A stretch of DNA of 64,000 bases from Rhodobacter viridis (GCF_003217355.1 NZ_QJTK01000009.1:101724-165723), one strand, 5' to 3'; positions 27,337 to 37,316 are shown, numbered from the stretch's first letter. Notes: generated from the sequence alone by a model not told the origin. Made by a program: numbers and translations.

Positions 27337-28091
27337 TCCTGCGCGCGCTTCTCCTGCTGATCCTCATGACCCTGCCCGCGCAGGCCGAACGGGTGGTGGC
27401 GGGCATCAGCGCCGACAACATCGGCATCACCGCCGCTTTCGACGGCTCCTCGGTGCTGATCTTCGGCGCGGTGAAACGCGACGCCCCCGAGCCGGAGGGG
27501 CAGCTGGGTGTCATCGTCACGCTGGAAGGGCCGCCACAAAAGGTCACCGTGCGGCGCAAGACGCGCGAGATGGGGATCTGGGTGAACAGCGACAAGATGG
27601 TGATCAGCTCGGTGCCGAGCTTCTATGCCGTCGCCTCGTCGGCGCCGCTCGACCGCATCCTCTCGCCCGAGACCGATGCCAAGGAACACATCTCGGTGCC
27701 CGTCGCGGTCGAAGCCTATGCCGGTCCCTTGGGCCGCAGCGATGGCCGCCCCTTTGCCGAGGCGCTGCTCCGGCTGCGCGAAACTTCGGGCGCCTATTCG
27801 GTCTCCGAACGCGCGGTGACGCTCGCGGCCGACACGCTCTTTCGCGCCGATTTCGACCTGCCCGCCAATCTGATCGAGGGCGAATACACGGCACGCATGT
27901 ATTTGCTGCGCGAGGGCAAGGTGATCGATCAGACCTATGCGCCGATCAAGGTGCAACGCATCGGGCTCGAGCGGTTCACCTATGCGCTCTCGCGCGAACA
28001 GCCGCTGATCTACGGGCTGATGTCGCTGTCGCTGGCGATCTTTGCCGGTTGGGCCGCGGCGGCGGCGTTCCGGATGATCCGGAACTCCTGA
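27333..28091 (+). CDS. TIGR02186 / Alph_Pro_TM membrane-anchored protein
   Basis: A 252-residue protein of the alphaproteobacterial TIGR02186 family, function unknown. It has a cleavable signal peptide (about 1-19, ending AQA), a periplasmic beta-rich domain of about 200 residues and a C-terminal membrane anchor (about 227-248). It overlaps the TauE-type exporter gene and is probably a partner of it. Its stop is four bases from the convergent Lrp-domain gene. Confidence 0.8.
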   Translation: MILRALLLLILMTLPAQAERVVAGISADNIGITAAFDGSSVLIFGAVKRDAPEPEGQLGVIVTLEGPPQKVTVRRKTREMGIWVNSDKMVISSVPSFYAVASSAPLDRILSPETDAKEHISVPVAVEAYAGPLGRSDGRPFAEALLRLRETSGAYSVSERAVTLAADTLFRADFDLPANLIEGEYTARMYLLREGKVIDQTYAPIKVQRIGLERFTYALSREQPLIYGLMSLSLAIFAGWAAAAAFRMIRNS

Positions 28092-28095
28092 GCCT

Positions 28096-28332
28096 TCAGA
28101 ACGCCCGAAAGGTCATCGTCGTCAGGGTGCGGGCGATGCCCTCGATGCCGAACAGGTTTTCGTTCAGCCAGTGGCCGACATCGGCCTCTTCCGGGATGTA
28201 GACCTTGGCGATCAGGTCATATTCGCCCGAGGTCGAATAAAGCTCGCTCACCACCTCGCGTTCGTAGATGGCATCGGCGACGGCATAGGTCTTGCCGGGC
28301 TGACAACGGAACTGGACGAAAACGCAACGCAT
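28096..28332 (-). CDS. Stand-alone Lrp/AsnC ligand-binding (RAM) domain protein
   Basis: A 78-residue protein equal to the C-terminal sensing domain of Lrp/AsnC regulators (VFVQFRCQPG, SGEYDLIAKV, TLTTMTF), with no helix-turn-helix. Such proteins oligomerise and bind amino acids. They may act as sensors or modulate full-length Lrp proteins. The ATG has GGAGG upstream. It is monocistronic. Confidence 0.85.
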   Translation of the reverse strand: MRCVFVQFRCQPGKTYAVADAIYEREVVSELYSTSGEYDLIAKVYIPEEADVGHWLNENLFGIEGIARTLTTMTFRAF

Positions 28333-28405
28333 CGCGGGCCTCCTCGGGGTGGGGCAGAGTTCGGGTTGGCGGCAGATTAGGCGCGGACGCGGGAAAGGAA
28401 AAGCC

Positions 28406-29947
28406 TCACTCTTCTTCGCGTTCGAGCGTCAGCGCGGCGGCGGCACTGGGCAGATCGTCGATGCCGAGCGGGCCGGAGGGCCGCGCCAGCATCGCCTTCG
28501 TCACCCAGAGCAGCCGATGCTCGGCGCGGGTGATCGCGACATAGGCGAGCCGCTTCCACAAAGGAATGCCCGCTTCGCTGCGCCCGGTGCGGAAGGCGGC
28601 ATAGATGTCGGGGGCAAAGACCTGCACATCGGGCCATTGGCTGCCCTGCGCCTTGTGGATCGTCACCGCCGCCCCGTGCAGGAAGGTCGCCCCCATCCGC
28701 GCGGCAAAGGGGATGAAGGGCTCTTCCTCGTCCGGCATCTCGATCTTGACGATCGAGGCGGCCGAGAGCCGCGGGTCTTCGGCCCCGATCACATGCAGCC
28801 GCGAAAACCCGGGCTTGCGGCCGGGGCCAAGGTAGATCACCTGCGCGCCCTTGATCAGCCCGCGGGCTTCCAGATCGATGCGCTTCTTGCGATGCTTGAG
28901 CGGCAATTCGATGCCGTCGCAGATCAAGGGCTCGCCGGGCAAGAGCGCATCGGCGGGGGCACCATGCGCGTTGCGAAACGCCTGAATGAGCCGGATGCGG
29001 GTCGCATTGCGCCAGACCAGCACGGGGGACCGCGCCATCAGATCGCTTTCCACCCGCTCGGCCCAGACCACCCGCGGATCGCGCTTGGCGGCCTGCGCCA
29101 CCATCCGCTCGAAGGTGTAGAAATCAAGGCTTTCGTCGGCCAAGGCATGGGCCAGATCGAGGATCGGGTTGTCATCCGCCTGACGGTGAATGCGGTGCAG
29201 GGAATGCACCGCGGCCTCGGGCAGACGTTCGAAACTCATGTGCCCGGACTGGTTCACCGGGGCCAGCTGCGCCGGATCGCCAAACAGCACCAGCGTCGGG
29301 AAGATTTCCTTCAGATCGTCGAACTGGCGCTCATCCAGCATCGAGGCTTCATCGACAAAGCCGATGTCGAGCGGATCATCCCGCCGTTTCCAGCCCGAGA
29401 TGAAATCCGAGCCGCGCAGCCCCGCCGCGGCCAGGGCGCCCGGGATCGACTTGTTCGTCTCGTAAAACGCCTTGGCGCGGTCCAGCGACAGGTCCGTCAG
29501 CCCCTCGATGCGCAACAGATCCAGATTGGGCCGCTCGCCCTGCCCCGCCAGCCATTCCGCGATGCGCTCGTATTCCGGGTGATAGACCGGGGTGTAAAGA
29601 ATGCGGTGGATCGTCGTCGCGGGCACACCGCGTGAGCGCAGCACCGAGGCCGCCTTGTTCGTCGGCGCGAGGATGGCCAGCGTGCGCCGATCCTTGCGCC
29701 GCTTGCCTTCCCAATCGCCCGAGACCACCTCGACCCCGGCCGCTTCGAGCCCCTTGTAAAGCTGCGCCAGAAGCAGCGTCTTGCCCGAGCCCGCCTTGCC
29801 GATCACCGCCAGAACCGAGGGCTCGCCGCCCTCGGGCATCAAGGTGCCATCGACCAGATCAACACCCGCACGCTCCAGCGCAGAGGCGACGGCATCCCAG
29901 GCTTCGGCCTGGTCTTCGGAAAAGGTGACAGCGGCAGGAAGGCTCAT
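28406..29947 (-). CDS. RecD-like ATP-dependent helicase/exonuclease
   Basis: A 513-residue superfamily 1 helicase. Motifs are Walker A GKAGSGKTLLLAQL, Walker B/motif II FVDEASMLDERQ, motif III FGDPAQLAPV, and the C-terminal UvrD_C_2 motifs TIHKAQGSQWPDV and YVAITRAEHRLLW. It is shorter than classical RecD or RecD2 and lies alone, without recB/recC. Its substrate and cellular role are unknown. It is often annotated as an exonuclease V alpha subunit homologue. Confidence 0.85.
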   Translation of the reverse strand: MSLPAAVTFSEDQAEAWDAVASALERAGVDLVDGTLMPEGGEPSVLAVIGKAGSGKTLLLAQLYKGLEAAGVEVVSGDWEGKRRKDRRTLAILAPTNKAASVLRSRGVPATTIHRILYTPVYHPEYERIAEWLAGQGERPNLDLLRIEGLTDLSLDRAKAFYETNKSIPGALAAAGLRGSDFISGWKRRDDPLDIGFVDEASMLDERQFDDLKEIFPTLVLFGDPAQLAPVNQSGHMSFERLPEAAVHSLHRIHRQADDNPILDLAHALADESLDFYTFERMVAQAAKRDPRVVWAERVESDLMARSPVLVWRNATRIRLIQAFRNAHGAPADALLPGEPLICDGIELPLKHRKKRIDLEARGLIKGAQVIYLGPGRKPGFSRLHVIGAEDPRLSAASIVKIEMPDEEEPFIPFAARMGATFLHGAAVTIHKAQGSQWPDVQVFAPDIYAAFRTGRSEAGIPLWKRLAYVAITRAEHRLLWVTKAMLARPSGPLGIDDLPSAAAALTLEREEE

Positions 29948-30007
29948 GGCCGCGACCCTACACGGCGCGCCCGGCTTTCGAAAGGCGCGAAATCACCCGC
30001 GGGGGGA

Positions 30008-30077
30008 GCCTCCGGCGGGGATATTTGAGGCAAGATAAAGGGGGTTGGCTTCTTCTTGGGGCAAATACGCCACGGGG
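30008..30077. repeat. Dispersed intergenic repeat, inverted pair (copies D1 and D2)
   Basis: D1 on the minus strand reads CTTTATCTTGCCTCAAATAT with a GGAGGC tail. D2 on the plus strand reads CTTCTTCTTGGGGCAAATAC. They lie tail to tail about 10 bases apart between the RecD-like gene and ecm. D1 resembles copy B and D2 resembles copies A and C, so two subtypes exist. Confidence 0.78.
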
Positions 30078-30124
30078 TGAGACGGGATCGAGCAAGCGCC
30101 CGGTGGACGCTTGCCCCGTCGAGC

Positions 30125-30162
30125 GGGCTGCCCCTGGCAGCCCTGGGGGGTGTGAAACCCCC
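30125..30162 (-). other. Tandem GC hairpins downstream of ecm
   Basis: Two perfect hairpins are adjacent: GGGCTGCC-CCT-GGCAGCCC (30125-30143) and GGGGGT-GTGAA-ACCCCC (30146-30162). They begin 12 bases past the ecm stop. They could slow or end the ecm transcript, but no U-tract follows. Confidence 0.5.
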
Positions 30163-30173
30163 GCCGCCACGGC

Positions 30174-32147
30174 TCAGGCCGCGACCGTCTCTGGCGTGGC
30201 CAGCGTGACGATATCCATCATGATCCGATTGAGCTCGAAATCCTTCGGCGTGTAGACCCGCGCGACGCCCATCGCCTTGAGCTTCGCCGCATCCTCGTCG
30301 GGGATGATGCCGCCAACGCAGACCGGCACATGGCCAAGCCCCGCCGCGCGCATCCGGTCCATCACCTCTTCCATCAGGGGCAGGTGCGAGCCCGACAGGA
30401 TCGACAGGCCGATCACATGTGCGCCCTCGGCCACGGCCTGCGCCACGATCTGTTCGGGCGTCAGGCGGATGCCGTCATAGGTGATGTCCATGCCGCAATC
30501 ACGGGCACGGAAGGCGATCTGCTCGGCGCCGTTCGAATGGCCGTCCAACCCCGGCTTGCCGACCAGGAACTTCAGCCGCCGCCCGAGCTGCGAGCTGACC
30601 GCATCGACCGCGGCGCGGATGTCATCCAGCCCCTCGGTCCGGTTCGACGGGCTGCGCGAAACGCCCGTGGGCCCACGGTATTCGCCATGCACCGCCCGCA
30701 TCACGCCCGCCCATTCGCCGGTCGTCACCCCGGCCTTCGCCGCGGCGATCGAGGCCGGCATGATGTTCTTGCCCGCCGCCGCATCGGCGCGCAGCTGTTC
30801 CAGCGCCGCCGCGACAGCGGCCGCATCGCGCGCCGCGCGCCAAGCCTGCAGCCGGGCGATCTGATCCTGTTCCACCGCCGGATCGACGACCATGATCCCG
30901 CCATCCGAACCGACGAGCGGCGAGGGCTCGCCCTCGGTCCAGCGGTTCACGCCGACAATCGTGGTATTGCCGGTTTCGATATTGCCGACGCGGGCAGCGT
31001 TGCTTTCGACCAGACGCGCCTTCATGTAATCGATCGCGGCAATCGCGCCCCCCATCGCATCGAGCGTTTCCAGCTCCTGCCGCGCGCCCGCCTTCAGCGT
31101 TTCGACCTTCGCCGTCACCACCGGGTTGCCATCGAAGAGATCGCCATATTCCAGCAGGTCGGTCTCATAGGCCATGATCTGCTGCATCCTGAGCGACCAT
31201 TGCTGATCCCAGGGCCGCGGCAGGCCGAGCGCCTCGTTCCAGGCGGGCAGCTGCACGGCGCGGGCGCGGGCGTTTTTCGACAGCGTCACGGCCAGCATCT
31301 CGATCAGGATCCGATAGACGTTGTTTTCCGGCTGCTGCTCGGTCAGGCCAAGGCTGTTCACCTGCACGCCATAGCGGAAGCGGCGGTATTTTTCCTCGGC
31401 GATCCCGAAGCGATCTTGGCAGATTTCATCCCAGAGCTCGGTGAAGGCGCGCATCTTGCACATCTCGGTCACAAACCGGATGCCCGCATTCACGAAGAAC
31501 GAGATCCGCCCCACCATCGCCGGGAAGTCCGCCGCCGGAACCTTGCCCTTGAGGTCATCGAGCACCGCGATGCCCGTGGCCAGCGCAAAGGCCAGCTCCT
31601 GCTCCGGCGTCGCCCCCGCCTCCTGCAGGTGGTAGGAGCAGACGTTCATCGGGTTCCATTTCGGCAGGTGGCTTGCCGTATAGGCCGCGACATCGGTGAT
31701 CATCGTCAGCGACGGTTTCGGCGGACAGATATAGGTGCCGCGGCTCAGGTATTCCTTCACCAGATCGTTCTGCACCGTGCCCTGCAGCTTCGAGATATCG
31801 GCGCCCTGCTCCTCGGCCACGGCGATATAAAGCGACAACAGCCACGGCGCGGGCGCGTTGATCGTCATCGAGGTGTTCATCTGCTCGAGCGGGATCTGGT
31901 CGAACAGCGCCCGCATGTCGCCCAGATGGCAGACCGGCACGCCGACCTTGCCCACCTCGCCACGCGCCAGAACGTGGTCGCTGTCATAGCCCGTCTGCGT
32001 CGGCAGATCGAAGGCGACCGAGAGACCCGTCTGACCCTTGGCCAGGTTGGTGCGGTAGAGCGCGTTCGACTTCGCGGCCGTCGAGTGACCGGCATAGGTG
32101 CGGAAGAGCCAGGGGTGATCCTTGGCGGGTTTGGTCGTCTCGGTCAT
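30174..32147 (-). CDS. ecm: Ethylmalonyl-CoA mutase (B12-dependent)
   Basis: A 657-residue coenzyme B12 mutase that converts (2R)-ethylmalonyl-CoA to methylsuccinyl-CoA in the ethylmalonyl-CoA pathway of acetate assimilation (also called meaA). The N-terminal TIM-barrel begins WLFRTYAGHSTA. The C-terminal cobalamin domain carries D-x-H-x-x-G with H537 (KPGLDGHSNGAEQ). Ethylmalonyl rather than methylmalonyl specificity is inferred from the single-subunit form and from ccr next door. The ATG at 32147 has GGAGG and replaces an upstream start at 32228. Confidence 0.93.
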   Translation of the reverse strand: MTETTKPAKDHPWLFRTYAGHSTAAKSNALYRTNLAKGQTGLSVAFDLPTQTGYDSDHVLARGEVGKVGVPVCHLGDMRALFDQIPLEQMNTSMTINAPAPWLLSLYIAVAEEQGADISKLQGTVQNDLVKEYLSRGTYICPPKPSLTMITDVAAYTASHLPKWNPMNVCSYHLQEAGATPEQELAFALATGIAVLDDLKGKVPAADFPAMVGRISFFVNAGIRFVTEMCKMRAFTELWDEICQDRFGIAEEKYRRFRYGVQVNSLGLTEQQPENNVYRILIEMLAVTLSKNARARAVQLPAWNEALGLPRPWDQQWSLRMQQIMAYETDLLEYGDLFDGNPVVTAKVETLKAGARQELETLDAMGGAIAAIDYMKARLVESNAARVGNIETGNTTIVGVNRWTEGEPSPLVGSDGGIMVVDPAVEQDQIARLQAWRAARDAAAVAAALEQLRADAAAGKNIMPASIAAAKAGVTTGEWAGVMRAVHGEYRGPTGVSRSPSNRTEGLDDIRAAVDAVSSQLGRRLKFLVGKPGLDGHSNGAEQIAFRARDCGMDITYDGIRLTPEQIVAQAVAEGAHVIGLSILSGSHLPLMEEVMDRMRAAGLGHVPVCVGGIIPDEDAAKLKAMGVARVYTPKDFELNRIMMDIVTLATPETVAA

Positions 32148-32358
32148 GGCGGCCTCCGGCGTCGATTCTGATTTCGCAAGAATGTTGCTTTGATCGACCT
32201 GATAGGCGAAACAATGTGTCGCTGTCAATTCGCCGCAGCGCGGCGAGACGCGAGGTCCCGAAAATCTTCAAATCCTTTCAAGACGAGACTTGCCGTCGAT
32301 CACGATTCTGTCATCTTTCAGACTATGGCCCCGAGGCCATGCACATTGGGGGAAGGAC

Positions 32359-32691
32359 ATGTCGAAGAGAAGGATTGTTGCCGCGCTGGCCGTGATCGCC
32401 ACGCTGGGTTCGATTGCCTCGCCGGTTTGGGCGCTCAACCGTCATGTCACCATCGTGAACAACACGGGATACACGATGGTGAAGTTCTACGGTTCCAACA
32501 CGGGGACGGACAACTGGGAAGAAGACATTCTGGGCAATGATGTTCTGCCCTCGGGATCGTCGGTGGACATCAACTTCAACGATCAATCCGGTTACTGCAA
32601 ATTCGACTTCAAGGCAGTTTTCGAGGACGGCGACGAGCTGGTGCGCCAGAACGTCAATGTCTGCGAGGTCGGGACTTTTACCTACAACTGA
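32359..32691 (+). CDS. Small secreted protein, unknown function
   Basis: A 110-residue protein with a signal peptide (about 1-25, ending VWA). The mature part has HVTIVNNTGYTM, DNWEEDILGNDVLPSG and two cysteines (YCKFDF and NVCEVG). Similar small secreted proteins in alphaproteobacteria are sometimes mislabelled argininosuccinate lyase, but nothing here is a lyase. The predicted mature form is a small beta-rich domain, and its two cysteines could pair. It lies between the divergent ecm and ccr and has its own terminator. Confidence 0.75.
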   Translation: MSKRRIVAALAVIATLGSIASPVWALNRHVTIVNNTGYTMVKFYGSNTGTDNWEEDILGNDVLPSGSSVDINFNDQSGYCKFDFKAVFEDGDELVRQNVNVCEVGTFTYN

Positions 32692-32712
32692 CCCCCGGGA
32701 CTTCCCTTGCAG

Positions 32713-32742
32713 GCCGCGCCCGTCCGGCGCGGCTTGCTGTTT
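32713..32742 (+). terminator. Terminator of the small secreted protein gene
   Basis: An 8-bp stem GCCGCGCC/GGCGCGGC with loop CGTCC, then TTGCTGTTT. It ends the upstream transcript before the ccr promoter region. Confidence 0.75.
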
Positions 32743-32803
32743 CAAAAATGCTGCACCTGCAGGGTCATAAAATTACAAAAACCTAACGTCACTCATTGCA
32801 TTG

Positions 32804-32820
32804 TTGCTTTGCAAAGTTTA
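32804..32820. promoter_or_regulatory. RamB-type operator candidate upstream of ccr
   Basis: TTGCTTTGCAAAGTTTA contains the palindrome CTTTGCAAAG. Its reverse complement, AAACTTTGCAAAG, fits the motif known for RamB regulators of acetate metabolism, and RamB also controls ethylmalonyl-CoA pathway genes in Paracoccus. It lies 56 bases before the ccr ATG. The regulator gene is not in this window. Confidence 0.5.
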
Positions 32821-32876
32821 TTTCACTCCTCGAAGCCCGCGTCGATTCTGCAACGCGGCGAAAACAGGAGACGCTG

Positions 32877-34169
<1,293 letters not shown>

Positions 34170-34192
34170 CGCACCTGCCGACCCCTCCGCAC

Positions 34193-34216
34193 CCCGCGCC
34201 TTCGGGCGCGGGTTTT
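34193..34216 (+). terminator. Terminator of ccr
   Basis: An 8-bp stem CCCGCGCC/GGCGCGGG with a UUCG tetraloop, followed by TTTT. It begins 23 bases past the ccr stop. Confidence 0.9.
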
Positions 34217-34237
34217 GCATGTCGGCCATGCGTTAAA

Positions 34238-34250
34238 TCAACATAGTTGA
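34238..34250. promoter_or_regulatory. Possible operator of the ROK regulator
   Basis: TCAAC-ATA-GTTGA is a perfect inverted repeat in an A/T-rich stretch 59 bases before the regulator start. Autoregulation is common for ROK repressors, so this is a reasonable but unproven site. Confidence 0.4.
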
Positions 34251-34308
34251 GTTATTCCTTGACCCGCGCCGTCCTCCGCGTCATGCTCAGGCGAAGTGGG
34301 GGGCGATC

Positions 34309-35532
34309 GTGCAACGGATGGTCAGGGAAGAGACGGACGGCGCAGGTGCCAAGATCGGCACCGACCATTCCGCGATGCGCGCCCGCAACGAGCGGCTGGT
34401 GCTGTCGCTGATCCGCCGCCACGGGGCCTTGGCGAAATCCGAAATCGCGCGGCTGACCGGGCTTTCGGCGCAGACCGTTTCGGTGATCATGCGCGGGCTC
34501 GAGGCCGCCGGGCTTCTGACCCGGCAGGCCCCGGTACGCGGCAAGGTCGGCCAACCGACGGTGCCGATGTCGCTGGCGCCCGAGGGGGCGCTGTTTCTGG
34601 GCCTCAAGGTCGGGCGGCGCCGGACCGAGATGGTTCTGATCGATTTCGTCGGTCAGGTCCGCGGCGCGCGGGTGATGCGGCATGATTTTCCCAGCCCCGA
34701 TGGCGTGATCGACTTTGCCCGGCGTTCGGTGGCCGAGCTGACCGCGCCGCTGCCCGAGGACTTGTTGAAGCGCATTCAAGGGCTTGGCATCGGCCTGCCG
34801 TTCCAGCTCTGGGATTGGGCGGCGTCGCTTGGTCTGGCCGCGGATGCGATGGACGACTGGCGCCACCGCGACATCCGGGCCGAGCTTGCCCCCGAGATGC
34901 CTTGGCCGGTGCTGTTGGAAAACGATGCCTCGGCCGCCTGCAATGCCGAATTGGTCTTCGGCAAGGGCAGCCTGCCGAAGGATTTCGTCTATGCCTTCCT
35001 TGGCTTTTTCGTTGGCGGCGGGCTGGTGCTGAGCGGCTCGATGTTTGCCGGGCACAGTGGCAATGCGGGCGCCTTGGCCTCGACGCCGGTGCCCGACGGG
35101 CAGGGCGGCTCGCGGCAGCTGGTCGAGGTGGCCTCGCTTTCGGCGCTGGAACGGGCGCTGGCGGCGCGCGGGCAGAACGGGGCCTTCCTGTGGGAATCCG
35201 CGCCGGATTGGGAATTGGACGAGGAGATCGTTGCGCCGTGGCTGGCCGAGGCGGCAAAGGGCCTCGCCCATGTCGCGGCCTCGGCCGGGGCGCTCTGTGA
35301 TCTGCAGGCGATGGTGATCGACGGCTGGCTGCCAGACCGGCTGCGCACGCGGCTGATCGCGGCGATCGAGGTGGAACTGGATCACATCGACCTGTCGGGA
35401 ATGGCGCGTCCGCGGATCATGGCGGGAACGGCAGGACCGCAGGCGCGGTCGCTTGGCGCCGCCAGCCTGCCGCTCTCGGCGAAGTTCCTGGTCGAATTCG
35501 CCTCACTGCCCGACGTGCCGGACCGCGACTAG
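34309..35532 (+). CDS. ROK family transcriptional regulator
   Basis: A 407-residue NagC/XylR-like regulator. A winged helix-turn-helix near residues 24-75 (SEIARLTGLSAQTVSVIMRGLE) is followed by a ROK sugar-kinase-like domain (GLGIGLPFQLWD, LENDASAACNAEL, FVGGGLVLSG, GHSGNAGALAS). The usual cysteine-rich zinc motif of ROK proteins is absent. Start is GTG 34309 or ATG 34318. No sugar operon is adjacent, so the ligand is unknown. Its TAG overlaps the convergent glycosyltransferase stop in a shared CTAG. Confidence 0.87.
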   Translation: MQRMVREETDGAGAKIGTDHSAMRARNERLVLSLIRRHGALAKSEIARLTGLSAQTVSVIMRGLEAAGLLTRQAPVRGKVGQPTVPMSLAPEGALFLGLKVGRRRTEMVLIDFVGQVRGARVMRHDFPSPDGVIDFARRSVAELTAPLPEDLLKRIQGLGIGLPFQLWDWAASLGLAADAMDDWRHRDIRAELAPEMPWPVLLENDASAACNAELVFGKGSLPKDFVYAFLGFFVGGGLVLSGSMFAGHSGNAGALASTPVPDGQGGSRQLVEVASLSALERALAARGQNGAFLWESAPDWELDEEIVAPWLAEAAKGLAHVAASAGALCDLQAMVIDGWLPDRLRTRLIAAIEVELDHIDLSGMARPRIMAGTAGPQARSLGAASLPLSAKFLVEFASLPDVPDRD

Positions 35533-36200
35533 GCGGCAAGGCCCCGCATCGCCACGATCTGCCCGACCGCGCGGTGCAGCGGCACGGTGCGGAACATGTC
35601 GGCGAGCATCCGCAGATCGGCCAGAACGCCTGCCAGACGGCCGCGTTTCGCACCCTTCCAGGGGCTTGCCACCTCGGGCCAGCGCACGATCGCAATCCGC
35701 GCCCGGGCCGCGATCAGACGGCGATTGAGGTGCATTTCAAGCCCGAAGCGCGGCAACGCCCGCAGCGCCTGCGGCTGACCGATCAGCCCGCGGCGTAGCA
35801 CCCGCTCGCCCGAGATGTAGTCAAGCCCGATCAGTCGCCACGGCAAAGGGGCATTCCCCCGCAGCGAGATCGCCACATCGGCCTGACCCGATCGAACCGG
35901 CGCGATCAGATCCGAGATCGCCTCGGGCGCAAGGCCCAGAAGATCGCTGTCCAGCAGCAGGATCAGCTCGTGACGCGCGGCCTCGATGCCGACCGACACG
36001 GCCCAGCTTTTGCCCCGGTTCGGGCTTTGCCGGATCAGCCGGAGACCGGGCACCAGCGCCGCCACCTCGGCGGTGCCGTCGCTCGATCCGTCATCGACCA
36101 CGATCACCTCGTCGATCAGCGGATGGCCGATCACGGTTTGCAGCACGGCGGCGATGCGGGGAGCCTCGTTATAGGCCGGAATGATGCAGGACACGCCCAT
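35529..36200 (-). CDS. Family 2 glycosyltransferase
   Basis: A 223-residue GT-A glycosyltransferase. The N-terminus CIIPAYNEAPRI, the VVDDGSSDGTAE nucleotide-sugar site and the LDSDL metal-binding DxD are visible. No membrane anchor. It is the last gene of a unit with a ceramide-glucosyltransferase-like enzyme and a metallophosphoesterase, with three bases between stop and start. A lipid-linked acceptor is likely, sugar unknown. Confidence 0.85.
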   Translation of the reverse strand: MGVSCIIPAYNEAPRIAAVLQTVIGHPLIDEVIVVDDGSSDGTAEVAALVPGLRLIRQSPNRGKSWAVSVGIEAARHELILLLDSDLLGLAPEAISDLIAPVRSGQADVAISLRGNAPLPWRLIGLDYISGERVLRRGLIGQPQALRALPRFGLEMHLNRRLIAARARIAIVRWPEVASPWKGAKRGRLAGVLADLRMLADMFRTVPLHRAVGQIVAMRGLAA

Positions 36201-36203
36201 GAC

Positions 36204-37316
36204 TTACGCCTTCGCCTCCTGCGTCGGCGCCAGCGCATTGCCGCGCCATTCGAACCCGCGCGCGCGCCAGGTGGCGACCCAGAGCGGCGCCAGCAGCAGA
36301 TCACGCAGCACCATCGCGGCAATGTCGATCCGCCGCGCGGGCCAGCCCGCGACACGGTTCATCGCCACCTCGACCCCGTACCAGAGCGCGAAGAAGGGCA
36401 GCGCCAGCGCCGCCGTCCAGAGGCCGAGCATCGGGATCAGCGCGGCCAGCGGCACGAAGGGCCCGAGCAGGATTTCGGCGGCAAAGAGCAGCGGAAAGCC
36501 GTCGCGGCGCACCCGCGCCCAGCGCAACTGCCGCTTCCAGACCGACAGGAAGCCGCGCGCCCCGATCGGCTGGGTAAAGGCCCGCCGCGTCAGCCGCACC
36601 TTCAGCCCCTGCGCCCGCACCGCCTTGGTCGAGGCCACATCCTCGGCCAGATCGCGGCCGAGCGCCACCAGACCGCCCGCATTCTCCAGCACCTCGCGCC
36701 GCCAAGCGAGCGTCTTGCCCTGCGCGAAGCCGTTGCCCAGACTGTCCGAGGCCAGTTGCCAGCGGTCCTGAAAGCCGTCGAGGAAGGCGCATTCGAGCGC
36801 GGCCCACAGCCCCTCGGCGCGGATGCCGACCGGGGGCGAGGTGACAAGACCGGTATCGGGGCGGAAGGTGGCGAGGATCTGCTCGATATAATCGCGCGGC
36901 AGCAGCAGGTTCGAATCCGCCATCGCGACGATCTCGCCCTTCGACGCCTTCCAGCCCTTTTCCAGATTGTTGAGCTTCGGATTGCCAGTGATCCGGTCCT
37001 CGCCGATCAAGAGTTGCGCCCGCGCTTGCGGGTATTCGGCGATCAGACCGCGCAGAAGCGTCACCGCCGGGTCGTCTTCAAGTGCCGCACAAAAGATGAT
37101 CTCGAGGTTCGGGTAACTCAGCTCAAAAGACGAGCGCAGCGTTTCCGCGTCATGGGTGTCGAGCCCGCAGACCGGCCGCAGAAGCGTCACCAGCGGCGGA
37201 TTGGCGGGCAGCAGAACCGGCGCCGGGCCGCGATAGCGCCACGCCGTCAGCGCGGCGGTCGAGACATGCAGGGCAGCGGCAAGTCCGGCAAACCCGGCCA
37301 GCGTTTCGGCGATCAT
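36204..37316 (-). CDS. Ceramide glucosyltransferase-like glycosyltransferase (GT21 type)
   Basis: A 370-residue membrane glycosyltransferase of the GT21/HpnI-like group. An N-terminal helix (about 2-24) is followed by LRPVCGLD, the DSN metal-site region (MADSNLLLP) and the acceptor motif KRQLRWARVRR (the Q/RxxRW signature), then two or three C-terminal helices. Such enzymes glycosylate ceramide, diacylglycerol or hopanoid-like lipids, and the substrate here is not known. ATG 37316 overlaps the phosphoesterase stop by four bases. Confidence 0.82.
   Translation of the reverse strand: MIAETLAGFAGLAAALHVSTAALTAWRYRGPAPVLLPANPPLVTLLRPVCGLDTHDAETLRSSFELSYPNLEIIFCAALEDDPAVTLLRGLIAEYPQARAQLLIGEDRITGNPKLNNLEKGWKASKGEIVAMADSNLLLPRDYIEQILATFRPDTGLVTSPPVGIRAEGLWAALECAFLDGFQDRWQLASDSLGNGFAQGKTLAWRREVLENAGGLVALGRDLAEDVASTKAVRAQGLKVRLTRRAFTQPIGARGFLSVWKRQLRWARVRRDGFPLLFAAEILLGPFVPLAALIPMLGLWTAALALPFFALWYGVEVAMNRVAGWPARRIDIAAMVLRDLLLAPLWVATWRARGFEWRGNALAPTQEAKA

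Noticed and set aside
35529..35532. Shared CTAG stop of the ROK regulator and the convergent glycosyltransferase
   Set aside because: A four-base overlap of convergent stops is common in compact genomes and needs no special explanation.
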